64,000 nucleotides of DNA from Plasmodium malariae. Its lineage: Eukaryota; Apicomplexa; Aconoidasida; Haemosporida; Plasmodiidae. The position numbers and the translations under genes are program-made. A model generated the notes under the pieces. The model saw only the letters and a list, made by a program, of their open reading frames with translations, searched no databases and had not been told where the DNA came from. Location of the stretch: contig NC_041781.1 of assembly GCF_900090045.1 (NCBI RefSeq), positions 1,720,001 to 1,784,000 on the forward strand. The letters run 5' to 3'. This document shows, one piece after another, positions 43,884 through 57,559 of the stretch. Numbering within the stretch: the first letter of the stretch is position 1; the number at the start of each line of letters is the position of its first letter.

Positions 43884-46672
43884 AAGATGCATGCAAAAAT
43901 GGATTCAAAAATGGACGCAAAAATGGAGGAAGAAATGGAAACGATCATTGAAGAGGAGGGGGAAAAAAGAAGCAACGTAACGGGGAAATGAAGACTACAC
44001 AAAACAGCATAGCGATGTATACTTAAGTTCCCCTCAAGTAGTGATCCACATATTTATATGCTAACGAACGTTACAAAATTTTTTTTTTTCTGTTTTTACC
44101 AGTGTTTATGTGCTAGCTTCTTTGTAGTAGCTTTGATTTGACTTTTCCGTTTTTTAGTTTCATTTTTTTGGCTTTTCCTTTAATTAGCTTTCTTTTTTCT
44201 AGCACTACTTATCTCACACTATTTATCTTGCTTAAATTATCTCTCTTCTCACTGTTTTAACTTTTTATGAGAAGATGACCAAGCAAGAAGAACCCTTCTT
44301 TATGTCTCAATATCAGTAACATCTTAGAAAATTGCGGACACTAGCAATATTTGCATGTTTTAAAAATAAATAAATAAACAAGATGTAATTAAGTAAACTC
44401 AAGTGTACTGCAATGAAATGAATTGAAACACATTACAGTAAAATCATTAAGGTGAAATATTTTTAAATTACCTCCAATTTGTGAAAAAAAATAAAATAGC
44501 GCAATATAAAATAGCGTAATATAAAATAGCGCAATATAAAATAGCGCAATATAAAATAGCGCAATATAAAATAGCGTAAAATAAGAACGTAAAATAAAAT
44601 AAAATAAAATAGCGTAATATAAGAACGTAAAATAAAATAAAAGGGGGGCGCAGGGGGAATGAAAAGACGGACTTTGTGTCCACGTTCCCTTTAGAGTTTC
44701 GAGGTCTTCACCTTCTTGTCGACTTATTAACACATTATACCTCACGTAAAAACGTACGTTATATTTGCAGCAACTATATTGTAATACCTTGTATACCGTT
44801 CATTTATAAGTATGTATACAACCTTCCATGAAAAATGGGATTGTGCAAAACCATCCGCAAATGAAATAAGCCAAGTGGTCTTTATCACATTTAGGTAATA
44901 ACACACATATAGGCAGTACACATATATTGGTAGTACACACATATAGATATTACATTCATGTTAGTAAAAAAAAAAAAAAAAAAAAGGGGAACTTCGGCAG
45001 TTGCCTTGAAGACGCATTTTATGCCCCGTTGTGTTATTCTTATTCGGGTGCTTTTTAAAAAATGGGCATGCTACATAATGTTGTACACTGCTAAGAAGAA
45101 TTTATGGTTCACTGTTACGTAAAACTTTGTATATGCAATTGGCACAGACGTGCCCATGTACATATATATATATATATATATGTATATAAATATAAATATA
45201 TAAATATATATATAAATATAAATATATATATAAATATAAATATATAAATATATATATAAATATATATATAAATATATAAATATATATATATATATATATA
45301 TGCCTGTAAAAAAAAAAAACGTAGTATTATATTTTGCTAGTACCTTTTTTTTTTTTTTTTTTTGCTCATTGTTGGTGTGTTATTCTATACTGTTTAAAGT
45401 AAAATGTTTGCATTCTCTTTTTTGCAAGTGTACGATAATTTTTTCTAATTTTGTGTCATTTATTTTATGTCAATTTATGTTCACTACATTTTTACTTCAT
45501 CTTTAATCCATTTTAATTTTTTTTTTTCTCATTCTATTTACATTTTTTTAATTTTTTATTTTTTTTTCCTCTTTGCATTTCATTTTCTGTTCCATATTCT
45601 GTTCCATTTTCTGCTCCATTTTCTGTTCTATTTTCTGCTCCATTTTCTATTCCATTTTCTGCTCCATTTTCTGCTCCATTTTTAGCTCCAACTTGAGTTC
45701 AACTCCTAATTCTCCTTTTTTCCTTTTTGATAGCAATTTAAAATAAAGCTAAATCATCGTTGAATCTAGTGCGCATAATTATACTTACGTACATGAATTA
45801 GTAAACGTTAAGAGTATATGTTTATGATGTAGTATATATCATACTCTGTGCACTTGCATCGTTACTCTGTACGTATATACATATATGTATATATAAGTAT
45901 ATATACGTATATGTACATATAATTTTCTATTTTGCCAGTTCAGGACTATTTAATAATAAGCGTTTTTCACGTTCAATGTTTTGCTTTCGCTCGCTTTCAT
46001 TTCCTTTGTTTGCAGTTGATCATTTTTTACTCTATTTTTTCTGCTATTTTTTATTTTTCTATGTTTCTGTTTTTCTTTGTTTCTGTTTTTCTTTGATTCT
46101 GTTTTTCTTTGTTTATGTTTTTCTTTGTTTATGTTTTTCTTCATTTTTCTTTTTTCTTTTTTTTTTTTTCCTCTTTTTTCCATTTTTTTCTTCTTTTTTT
46201 TTTTTTTTTCGAATAAGAGGGGTTTTTCCTGACGTGTTCATAAAAAAAAAAAAAAAAAAAAAAAAAAGAATTTCACATTAGTGTCCATAACATACAAAAC
46301 TATATAAGCAGAAAAAACTATAGCATCTTTCTTTTGCTTTTTTTTCCCATTTATTTGTTACCCTTTCTGTTTTTTCGTATATTTTTTTTACCTTTTCTTT
46401 TATTTTGCTTTTTCCTTGTTTGCCATTATCCTTCCACCACTCGTCTGACGCATCCTACATATCTGAGACATTGGAGAGATATTTGAAAAATTATATCAGT
46501 GGAAAGAGCTATAGCTGTAGTGGATACACAGAATTGCCTTGCTTAACCGCGCGCACATACGTACAACATATACACACATACATTCTTGCATATGAGTACA
46601 CTGCTTCCCCCCCCCTTCCCCTCATTCCACATTTTCGAAAATCAAATTATAGTTATACAAAAATAAAGTAGT
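43884..46672. other. Intergenic region before the UBX gene
   Basis: 2.8 kb. It holds a 15-bp AAAATAGCGCAATAT array (44493-44645), (TA)n/(TATAAA) at 45170-45300, a 12-bp ATTTTCTGCTCC array (45590-45685), a GTTTCTGTTTTTCTTT repeat (46060-46140) and poly(A) 46241-46267. A 31-residue non-repetitive frame (SSDASYISETLERYLKN...) near 46440-46545 is most likely 5' UTR. Confidence 0.55.
44493..44645. repeat. 15-bp minisatellite (AAAATAGCGCAATAT)
   Basis: About six full copies plus degenerate AAAATAAAATAGCGTAATAT units. It makes repetitive minus-strand frames (FYIALFYIAL type). Confidence 0.88.
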
Positions 46673-48874
46673 ATGGATGAAAGCGTGCGGTTATTTATGG
46701 AAGTGACTAAGGTGACAAATGAAAAGGAGGCAAAGGAAATAATAAAAACATGTCAAGGGAATTTAGAAGTAAGATTAAGACTTATTATTAAGTTGAAAAG
46801 GAAAGAGTATTAATGGGACTTCCTTTTTTTATTTTTATTTTCCATATCTTCAGTGTGTGTACCTTGTACATAATAATGTAATTGTCCGGTGGGCGGTTTC
46901 CCTTTTTCCAAATGTACATGCGGGAGTATCGTGGGCTCATATATAAGCATATGTGTACATGAATACGTTTGTGTATAGTGTTCACATGTGTATATGTCTT
47001 CGTGTGCATATGCATATTGTATATGTATATCTCTGTGTGCAGTATTCGCGTACATATATTTTTCTGTGTAGCATTCGAATGTGTATATTTATGTTTGTAG
47101 CATTTGCTTATATATACCTTTGTGTGTGTCTTGTTCATATAGGAAGCAATAAGTACGTACCTTAGCAAAGTGGATTTCCAGAATTTAGATGAGGTAGAAA
47201 TGGAAAAGGAAAAAATAGTAAAAAATACTAAACGAGCGAAATGAACGAATAAACGAAACGAATTTGAGTCAGCGATACAAGCTGCAGCTAACCGAGCTGG
47301 TTATGAACCGAGTCTCAATAAGGAAAGCACGCAATGTACTCTTGCTGCTCGGCACGTCTCGCTTATTGCTCGTTTATTGTTTGATTATTGCGTGCTTACT
47401 ACCTTCTTACTGCTCGTTTATTGTTTGATTATTTGCCTTCTTACTACCTTCGTATTGCTCTCTTATTGCGTTCTTACTATTTTCTTACTGCTCGTTTATT
47501 GGTTGCTTACTGCTCATTTATTGCCCCCGTTTTTACCGCTTCCCCGGAGCGCAGGTATCCACTCCAATGGGTTTTCCAGAAGATAGCCAAGGCAGTGTAA
47601 GACAGAGGAGAGCACAGGAAGAAGGATGCAAAGATAATATTTGTGAAAGGAGTGGTGAGAAGATAGAAAGGACAAATTTCTTGTATATCCTTAATCATAT
47701 AGGGAGAATAATATGTCCTTTTTTTAAAAATATTTGTAATATCATTACTACTTGTTTTAAATTGTTGAGTACATATATTTTAAGTTCAGATAAAGAAAAT
47801 ACTTTCACGATGTATTATGAAAATATGTATGGTGAAAAACATGTAAATTTTTTCAAAGGGACTTTAAGTGAAGCAATAAATAAATCAAAAAAAGAGGAAA
47901 AATTATTATTGGTTTATTTACATATAGAAAATAATGAAAGCTCTTATTTTTGTAATTCAGTTTTTAATAATGAGGATATAAAATTATTTTTTGATGAAAA
48001 TTGCATTTTATATGCACAGGATATATCAACAGGTGATATAAAAGAGTTAAGTGATATTATGAATGTTTTTATCCTTCCACAAATTAGTATTATATTAACA
48101 TGTTATGTAAAAGAATATAAAGAATTGTCCATCATTTATGGTACACCAGATATTAGTCATATTATTAATTGTGTTACTCATTGTATTGAACAAATGCAAA
48201 TGAAAAAAGAAAATATAAATAATTTGAAAAATAAAAATTATAATGATAGACTTATTAGAGAAGAACAAGATAGGGAGTATCAAGAAGCATTGAGAAAAGA
48301 TAAATTAAAAGAAGAGGAGAAGAAAAAAAAAGAAAACGAAAAATTCAACAAATTGGAGTTGAAAAAAGATATAAAGAAAAAGAGACAAGAAAAAATTAAC
48401 AAATTTCCCTTACCCATTAAGGAAAACGAACAAGTTACAAAAATATGTATACGCTTGCCGAACGGCATTAAAATTCAAAATAATTTTAGTGTCAATCACA
48501 CCCTAGAGGATGTGTACGACTGGGCAGAGTGTTATGAGTTCTTGGCGGATAGAAATAGTAGTACCAGCAATACCAACAGGAATAGCAGTAGTAACAACAA
48601 CAATAACAGCAATAGCAGTTGTAACAACAACAATAACAGCAATAGCAGTTGTAACAACAACAATAATAGCAATAGCAGTTGTAACAACAACAATAATAGC
48701 AGCTGCAATACCATTGGCGGTAATAACAATGTTAGTATTCCCTACAAATTCGAGCTCATCTGTGGTCATACCAAATCAGTGCTACAGAAAACCAAAAATA
48801 AAATAAAAGAGTATGATTTGTACCCTAACGCAGTTCTTAACATGAAGTCAAAAGACTCATCAGATGAGGAGTGA
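46673..48874 (+). CDS. UBA-UAS-UBX protein, UBXD8/FAF2-like (3 exons)
   Basis: Proteins of this type recruit the p97/Cdc48 ATPase to the ER for degradation of misfolded proteins. Model: exon 1 46673-46768 (MDESVRLFMEVTKVTNEKEA..., GTAAGA donor), exon 2 47143-47193, exon 3 47555-48874, all phase 0, giving 488 residues. Exon 2 could instead end nine codons later at ATA|GTAAAA. Domains by approximate residue: UBA 1-49 (FMEVTKVTNEKEAKEII...GNLEEAISTYL), a hydrophobic hairpin-like segment 91-125, UAS 145-250 (LLLVYLHIENNESSYFCNSV), a charged coiled coil 265-325, and UBX 335-475 (VTKICIRLPNGIKI...LEDVYDWAE). The hairpin mirrors the ER-anchoring segment of FAF2. The UBX domain is split by an Asn/Ser/Cys repeat insert. 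Confidence 0.82.
47375..47530. repeat. Degenerate TTATTGCTCGTTTATTG-type repeat in UBX-gene intron 2
   Basis: Units such as TCTTACTGCTCGTTTATTGT and TTACTACCTTCTTA repeat irregularly over about 150 bp, ending just before the splice acceptor of exon 3. Confidence 0.75.
48580..48706 (+). repeat. 30-bp coding repeat (NNNNNSNSSC) within the UBX domain
   Basis: Three to four near-perfect 30-bp copies (AACAACAACAATAACAGCAA plus TAGCAGTTGT) encode the decapeptide NNNNNSNSSC. The array stays in frame and sits between the conserved UBX segments DVYDWAECYEFLA and PYKFELICGH. Confidence 0.93.
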
Positions 48875-49101
48875 CACATGGTGGGACCATAATCGGTATG
48901 GGGTTATTTTGGCGTAAAGCGGAGGAGGTGGGAGAAAAGAAAAAAAAAAAAAAAAAAGATACCAAAAAAGGAAAGAAAAAATGTACAAAATTAAGAAAAA
49001 AAAAAAAAAAAAATAGAGAAAGCAAAAGAAAGCATACAAAGTAAAAAAAATTAAGAAGGCAAAAAAAAAAAAAAAACAAAAGAAAAGGAAAAAATGGAGT
49101 A

Positions 49102-49143
<42 letters not shown>

Positions 49144-49471
49144 GTGGATTCATAGGGAGAGTACATAGAACCCTTTTTTACGTACACCATCTTTTTTGTT
49201 GTCTCTCGATGGTACATGCATGTATACCACAGTTACCCACGTTAGTACAAGAAAGTGCACTATGGGCATACAGTACACATATATATTTGCATTATATGAG
49301 TACGTCTTGCTACATCCGCATGTGCATCGTTTCCATCCCCCAAAGGAAATGCACTTTTTCAACTTATGTTTGTTACATAACCTTTTTTTATAAACCTCAA
49401 TATTTTCTCTTCATTCCTCTTTTTAAAGAAAAAGAAGTCATGTATACGTGTTAGCGGAGTGAGTTTGGCAG

Positions 49472-50100
49472 TACAATAAGGGGTGCTGTAAAGATTGCGC
49501 TTCCAAATATCGGTATGTATTTATTCGAACGTTCATTCGAGAATTCATTTGAGCACCTACTTATGCGTGTTTATTATGCCATTTTGTAGGCTCCTCTATT
49601 TACTTGTTTACCTGCGTGCGAGGCACTTGCACATTATTGAGTATATACAATGTAAGCCGTGTGAGAGAAACGAGAAAAAAAAAAAAAAAAAAAAAAAAAA
49701 AATAGAGCGAAAAGTATAATACCCTATTAAGTAGAGTAGTAATATTCGCTGAGTGTGCTATGAATGTATTGCATATGGACATTGTCGTCCGCATATACAG
49801 TCATACCGGTGAACATGCAAGGAAGTGGACATAAATTGTAGATATACGCATAATATTGTACATAATGCCAAAAAACTTTATTTTTTTTAAGTTGATGCTG
49901 TACACTTTGTGCATGTGACGATGGGAAAGGGGCATATAATATAATACAATACACAGTATTGTGTTGTATTATTTAGGAAGATAAGTAAAGCGTTCAAAGA
50001 AAATTGTAATGATAATAGTGGACGTAATAAAAATGAATGTGAAAATGAGCATTGCTATGTTTATTCGTGTGATAATATACTAGGAAGTCAAAATATGTAG
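49472..50100 (+). CDS. Candidate spliced cysteine-rich small gene, 3' part (uncertain)
   Basis: Two open segments join cleanly. A possible exon 49472-49512 (YNKGCCKDCASKY, preceded by TTGGCAG, followed by donor GTATGT) and a last exon 49977-50100 after acceptor ATTTAG join through the split codon CG|G to continue RKISKAFKENCNDNSGRNKNEC and then ENEHCYVYSCDNILGSQNM and stop. Seven Cys occur in about 54 residues, and the composition is balanced and free of repeats, unlike neighbouring read-through frames. No start exon was found, so the gene is incomplete and may be false. No family recognised. Confidence 0.3.
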
Positions 50101-50139
50101 CACTATAGAACGCAGGGGGGGAGAAGAAACAATATATAA

Positions 50140-50214
<75 letters not shown>

Positions 50215-50487
50215 TAAATGTATATAAATATATATATGTATTTTATTTTATTTTTTTCTTTTCTTTTTTCCTTTTTCGTTGTAATATAGTGATGAAAGAA
50301 TACTAAAAGTGTACGTTTATTTTTTAATTTTTATTATTCTTTTGTCCATCCACTGTAATTCATTCCATCGTGCCATCTCCTGGTCTCGTCCCCCCGCATC
50401 TACTGTTACGACTTCTGTTACTGTTATTGTTACCTTTGACTTCATTTTTATTCCTATTTTTTTTTCGTTCTTTCGTTCTTTTGTTTA

Positions 50488-50690
50488 TTCGTTAACCCGC
50501 TTATTCGTTTATTCGTTAACCCGCTTATTCGTTTATTCGTTAACCCGCTTATTCGTTTATTCGTTAACCCGCTTATTCGTTTATTCGTTAACCCGCTTAT
50601 TCGTTTATTCGTTTACCTGCTTATTCGTTTACCCGCTTATTCGTTTACCCGATTATTTGTTTACTCGCTTATTTGTTTATTCGCTTATTC
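50488..50690. repeat. 24-bp minisatellite (TTCGTTAACCCGCTTATTCGTTTA)
   Basis: About five full 24-bp copies, then a decayed tail of TTCGTTTACCCGCTTA units. Each unit contains the palindrome GTTAAC and is relatively G+C-rich. Confidence 0.92.
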
Positions 50691-51100
50691 GCATATTTTA
50701 CATTTTTTATTCTCCATGTGCACTTCCCTGCACACACACACTTTTAATGCGTCCCTTTGCCTACCTAAGTACAACATTGTAATATTTTTTTTTTTTTTTT
50801 TTTTTTTATTTCCCCATATATATATATACCTAATGTAGTATGTACGTTATTGTCTATACCTCAAGTCTCTGACCTTTTAAGGCTCAAGTTACACGCTTTT
50901 TATTTAACAAACAAAAATAAAAACAATAAAAAATAAAAATTATGATAAAGTAAAAATAAAAATCGTAAGACAGTGTATTTTTTCCCTTTTAAGAAACAAG
51001 CAGATATTCTTTTTTTTTCATTTTTACCCAGAGGAGAAATATAATTTTGATAATCCTCATAAAATATAATAAAATAGTTAAATATACAAAAGGCTTAGTT

Positions 51101-51135
<35 letters not shown>

Positions 51136-51555
51136 GTTTTTATTTCTTCTTGTGGTGCTTACACATATGCACATACATGCGGCTACATATACATACATTC
51201 ATAAACGTACAGACGATCATATACATATATTCAAAGACGTAATACATACATACATATACATGTATTCATATGAGGCCGTACATACATATGTGCATACAAA
51301 TGCATAGAGAGATCTATTATATTCTTGCATTAAATCAGCGCAAGCTCCAAATATAATAGGAAGTCCGCACTTATGTAAAAAAAAAAAAAAGAAAATAAAA
51401 AGAGATAAAAAAAGATAAAAAAAAAAGGAAAAAAAAAAGCAATAGGCAATTAGCATTAGTTAATTATAGCACGGTAAATGGGCCTAAGGAATAATAATGT
51501 GGACGAGGAAATTAACTTAAAGATTGTGAGGAGTAGTGCATATATATATATATAT

Positions 51556-51735
51556 AATAATAAATATATAAACAAATAAACAGATAAACAAATAAACAGA
51601 TAAACAAATAAACAGATAAACAAATAAACAGATAAACAAATAAACAGATAAACAAATAAACAGATAAACAAATAAACAGATAAACAAATAAACAGATAAA
51701 CAAATAAACAAATTAACAAATAAACAAATACACAA
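51556..51735. repeat. 16-bp minisatellite (AAACAAATAAACAGAT)
   Basis: About ten perfect copies. The minus strand is open in all three frames (CLFVYLFICLSVYLFI type). Confidence 0.94.
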
Positions 51736-51790
51736 ATAAGAAGAGAATAAAAAAAAAAGGAAAACTTTACACGAACACTTGCACATAAAA

Positions 51791-51813
51791 GGGGTATCTC
51801 ATTTAGATACCCC
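51791..51813. other. Perfect 9-bp stem-loop
   Basis: GGGGTATCT (51791-51799) and AGATACCCC (51805-51813) are perfect reverse complements around a 5-nt loop CATTT. It is isolated, G+C-rich at the base and flanked by A-rich DNA. No snoRNA boxes or other known RNA signature was recognised around it. Confidence 0.6.
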
Positions 51814-52934
51814 CACTCAGGATACGAAATAGTTTCATGTAAAAATTGTTAGAAAATAAAGAAGTAAATCCATATAACATCTTAATACAATTTCGAAAAA
51901 GGATAAAAGACAAATATAGGCATTTTTTTTTTTTTTCTTTTTCTTTATCTTACCATGTAAATACCTACCTAGATAAACAAAAAAAAAATTAGTTAACAAA
52001 ATTGCAAAATTTATAGATGTATGTTAGAACTATTTGAGGACTTCGAGGGTACGTCATGTGAACCACTTACAAAAATATAGTAGCATCCTAAACAACATCA
52101 ACAAAAGAAAGGAGAATAAAGGGAAAGAAAGATTTTTTTTTTTTTTTTATTAAAACGCATAAGTATGCATATCTCCCTCGTAAAGTTAAATACATGTTAG
52201 ATGGTCACTTACACTTATATATATATATATATATATTTTTTTTTTTTTAATATATGTAATCTTTTATTTTCTTATGTTATAAATTTTTTGATATATCATC
52301 AGGTTTTGTAAAAATGCTAAAAGAAAAAAAATTTCTTCGCTATTCTGTTTTTAATACTCTCCTTGATTAACTACTACAACTTGTAAACTTTTACAGAAGG
52401 TATTTACTTAAATAGGTATGCAAGGGTGTGTACATATGCATATGTTTATATACTTATGCGTCTCACACATATATATATGATTGTATATATTTATGTATGT
52501 GTTCCATATATGTACGTATAATTTGCGTGTATATAGTTATACGTTTTATACACGTATATATATATGCATGTATATATGTCTATATATACCACTCGTACAT
52601 TTTAGCTAACACAAAAAAAAAAAAAAAAAAAAAAAAAAGAAGCGTCCACACGTTCGCCCAATTTCACCCGTTGAACAAAAGATTATTAAAAAACATCCAC
52701 GTGGAAAAAGTAATATAATAAAACCAAGTTATGTAAAGTTTTTCATAATTAATAAAAAAGAGAATATGAAATGTTTTAATATTTAAAAAAAAAAAAAAAA
52801 AAATGGAAAATAAATGTAGTTGCAGATATAAGCAGTTCGCCTATTTCTAATTTTTTTTTATTTATTCGAGTGATTATATGATCGTATATTCATATATTTG
52901 TTTTACGCATTTTTTAGCTGTTTATTAGAATTTT

Positions 52935-53045
52935 TCGCTCATGTTTTGCTCATTTTTTGCTCATTTTTCGCTCATTTTTTGCTCATTTTTCGCCCATTTT
53001 TCGCCCATTTTTCGCCCATTTTTCGCCCATTTTTCGCCCATTTTT
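52935..53045. repeat. 12-bp minisatellite (CATTTTTCGCCC / CATTTTTTGCTC)
   Basis: About ten copies, starting as TTTTGCTCATTTT units and becoming homogeneous TTTTTCGCCCAT in the second half. Confidence 0.9.
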
Positions 53046-53554
53046 ATGTTCGCTTGTTCAATTTATTTGCAATTAAATTCTTTGTATTTGCTAACGCAGG
53101 TTGAACTTCCAGAGAGTGCTATGTGTATGCACAGTTGAACTTTTGTACAACGATTTTACATATATAAGCATATGTACATATGAATATACATGTACACATG
53201 AATATACGCGTACATACAAACATACATGTAAATGTGAATGGCTAAAATGAGAGCAAATAAACGTTACATTGTAGTAAAAAAAATAGACAATATTTTTTTT
53301 GTACTGCTCTGAATGCACTTAATCATTTTATTTACAATATATTGTTTAATATTGCGTAAATGGTGCAGTTGAAGTGTGAGAGTGACCATACAGTTTTCTT
53401 TTCTTTTCTTTTTATTTTTTATTTTTCCTCTTTTCTCTTTATAATTTAAAAAATGAGAAAAATGTAAATACACGTTAATGCATAAATACACATTTGCGTC
53501 AATGAATCATTACATCACTGCGTTAGAGTAAAATTGTGAAAGAGCTAGGTGTAC

Positions 53555-53720
53555 GTGAATACATGTATAAATATGTACATGTATAAATACGTACATGTAT
53601 AAATATGTACATGTATAAATACGTACATGTATAAATATGTACATGTATAAATATGTGCATGTATAAATACGTACATGTATAAATATGTACATATATAAGT
53701 ATGTACATATATAAGTATGT
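53555..53720. repeat. 16-bp minisatellite (GTACATGTATAAATAY)
   Basis: About ten copies alternate ATACGTACATGTATAA and ATATGTACATGTATAA, so a 32-bp higher-order unit is visible. It ends about 180 bp before the PKA-C start codon. Confidence 0.9.
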
Positions 53721-53815
53721 ATCTGTGTGAATGCTCAAATATGCAAAAGCGTACTTATGTACACGCGCGTCCACCTTATCTTTTTCCTTACACCTCTTCG
53801 ACTTGTTCTGATTTC

Positions 53816-53848
<33 letters not shown>

Positions 53849-53897
53849 GTTTATAACCCTATTTACATATTGAGAATATAAATATACATTAGTAACA

Positions 53898-55938
<2,041 letters not shown>

Positions 55939-56109
55939 ATTAAGAGATAACTTATTTATATTCTACTGATATACAGTAGCATATATTTCTTATTTTTGTT
56001 TTTGTTTTTGTTTTATTAAACTTTAATTTGAAAATTTTCCTAATATGCTGTATGATTATATTTTTGAGTTGTTTTGACTTAAACGAGTTCTTATCAGCAA
56101 TTTTCGTGG

Positions 56110-56141
<32 letters not shown>

Positions 56142-56297
56142 GCACAACTGCATATGCACATTAATGTAGTACCCATGCATACGTACAAGCATTTATGCAC
56201 ATATTTGTGCATATTTATAAATCTGTACATATATACATATATGTTTGTGCATAATTTTTCATCTATCTATCCCTATCTATCCCTGTCTACCCCTATG

Positions 56298-56348
<51 letters not shown>

Positions 56349-56804
56349 TCTCCTTTTTGCGTATTTACACATATCCGGTTGTCCTTTTTTTTGTTTAAAA
56401 TATGTATGCGTAGATATGTACATACAAAACTGTTCATAAAAACCTGCACATGTCAGCATGTACATGTAAAAAATTAGTAAAAAGTCGTGAACCTCGCAAA
56501 CGTTTACTCACAGAAGCACGAAGGACGCGTACACACAAATGTGCAATTATGATCATGTTTGTATATGTACATACATGCCCAAACATATTTATACATATAT
56601 ATTTATACATATATATTTATACATATATATTTATACATATATATATATATATGTGCACATATACGCTTGTGCCACTTTTTGCCGTTATGTATGTGTTTCA
56701 TCTTTATAACGCTTTATACATTTTATCATTATTGGATTTTTTTTTTTTTTTTTTTTTTATTTATAAAATAAATTAAAAATAAAATTAAAAAGAAAAATAT
56801 GTAG

Positions 56805-56836
<32 letters not shown>

Positions 56837-57559
56837 GCTCCCCTCATAAAATGTAAGGGGTATTCTACTACGGTGAAAAGTAAAATGGGTAAAGAAAAAT
56901 AAGAGGCCATATATTATGGAAAAAAAAAAATATTAACAGAAAAAGTGGGCAGTGAATGTTGTGCAGGTGAGTATGTGTACGCGCAAAGGGGAAAACGTAC
57001 AAAAATGCAGACATAAACAAGTAAAACATAAACATGTACAAGCCCATTTACGTATATACACATCTTCAACTTTTTGGAGGAGACTTGTCACTCGTAAAAG
57101 GAGTTTTACACCGGTTAACGTAAAGCCTGTCAATGCGGAAAAGGCTATATTTATTTCAATTTTTAATTTTCATTTTAATTATTATTTCAGTTTTTATTTT
57201 AATTATTATTTCAATTTTTATTTTAATTATTATTTCAATTTTTATTTTAATTTGATCTTTTTGTGCCCTTTAAGAGGAAGTAAACAACGTGAGACGTACA
57301 TGACTGTTGTTCTGTAGTAACTCCTCGTTTGACATAAGTAATATGAGCAATATGACAAGTGCAAAGGTATTACTAGGTAGACCCTATTATTCTTTGTATT
57401 CCTTTCGTAAAAAACGAATAAGCATATATGACAAGCGCACACTCATGGGCACGCATATGAATATATGATGATAAAATGTATAAGCCCATGCGGAAGGTTG
57501 GGCGCTATTACTCTTGGATAGACTTGTGAACCCTATTCAGAGTGCCTTCCTGCCCTTTT
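55939..57559. other. Convergent intergenic region, PKAc to unknown gene
   Basis: 1.6 kb. It holds poly(T) 56118-56141, TC and TA microsatellites (56300-56342), a 16-bp TATTTATACATATATA array (56585-56650), poly(T) 56738-56759 next to poly(A) 56805-56832, and a 24-bp TTTCAATTTTTATTTTAATT-type array (57155-57250). No gene was seen. Confidence 0.65.

Larger units (their letters stand above)
48875..53897. promoter_or_regulatory. Very long 5' flank of the PKA catalytic subunit gene
   Basis: 5 kb between the UBX stop and the PKA-C start, the longest gap here. It holds poly(A) clusters (48941-49075), poly(T) 49107-49138, (TA)n 50151-50210, a 24-bp array (50488-50690), a 16-bp array (51556-51735), a perfect 9-bp stem-loop (51791-51813), a 12-bp array (52935-53045) and a 16/32-bp array (53555-53720). 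A possible two-exon cysteine-rich frame (49472-50100) is listed separately. Confidence 0.55.

Noticed and set aside
44389..44942. Minus-strand frames near 44.4-44.9 kb (RYNVLISRQEGEDLETLKG)
   Set aside because: Non-repetitive only for about 30 residues, then read-through of a 15-bp repeat; no consistent splice partner was found.
46405..46671. Frame with DASYISETLERYLKNYISGK upstream of the UBX gene
   Set aside because: No splice connection to the UBA exon, which has its own ATG; more likely 5' UTR.
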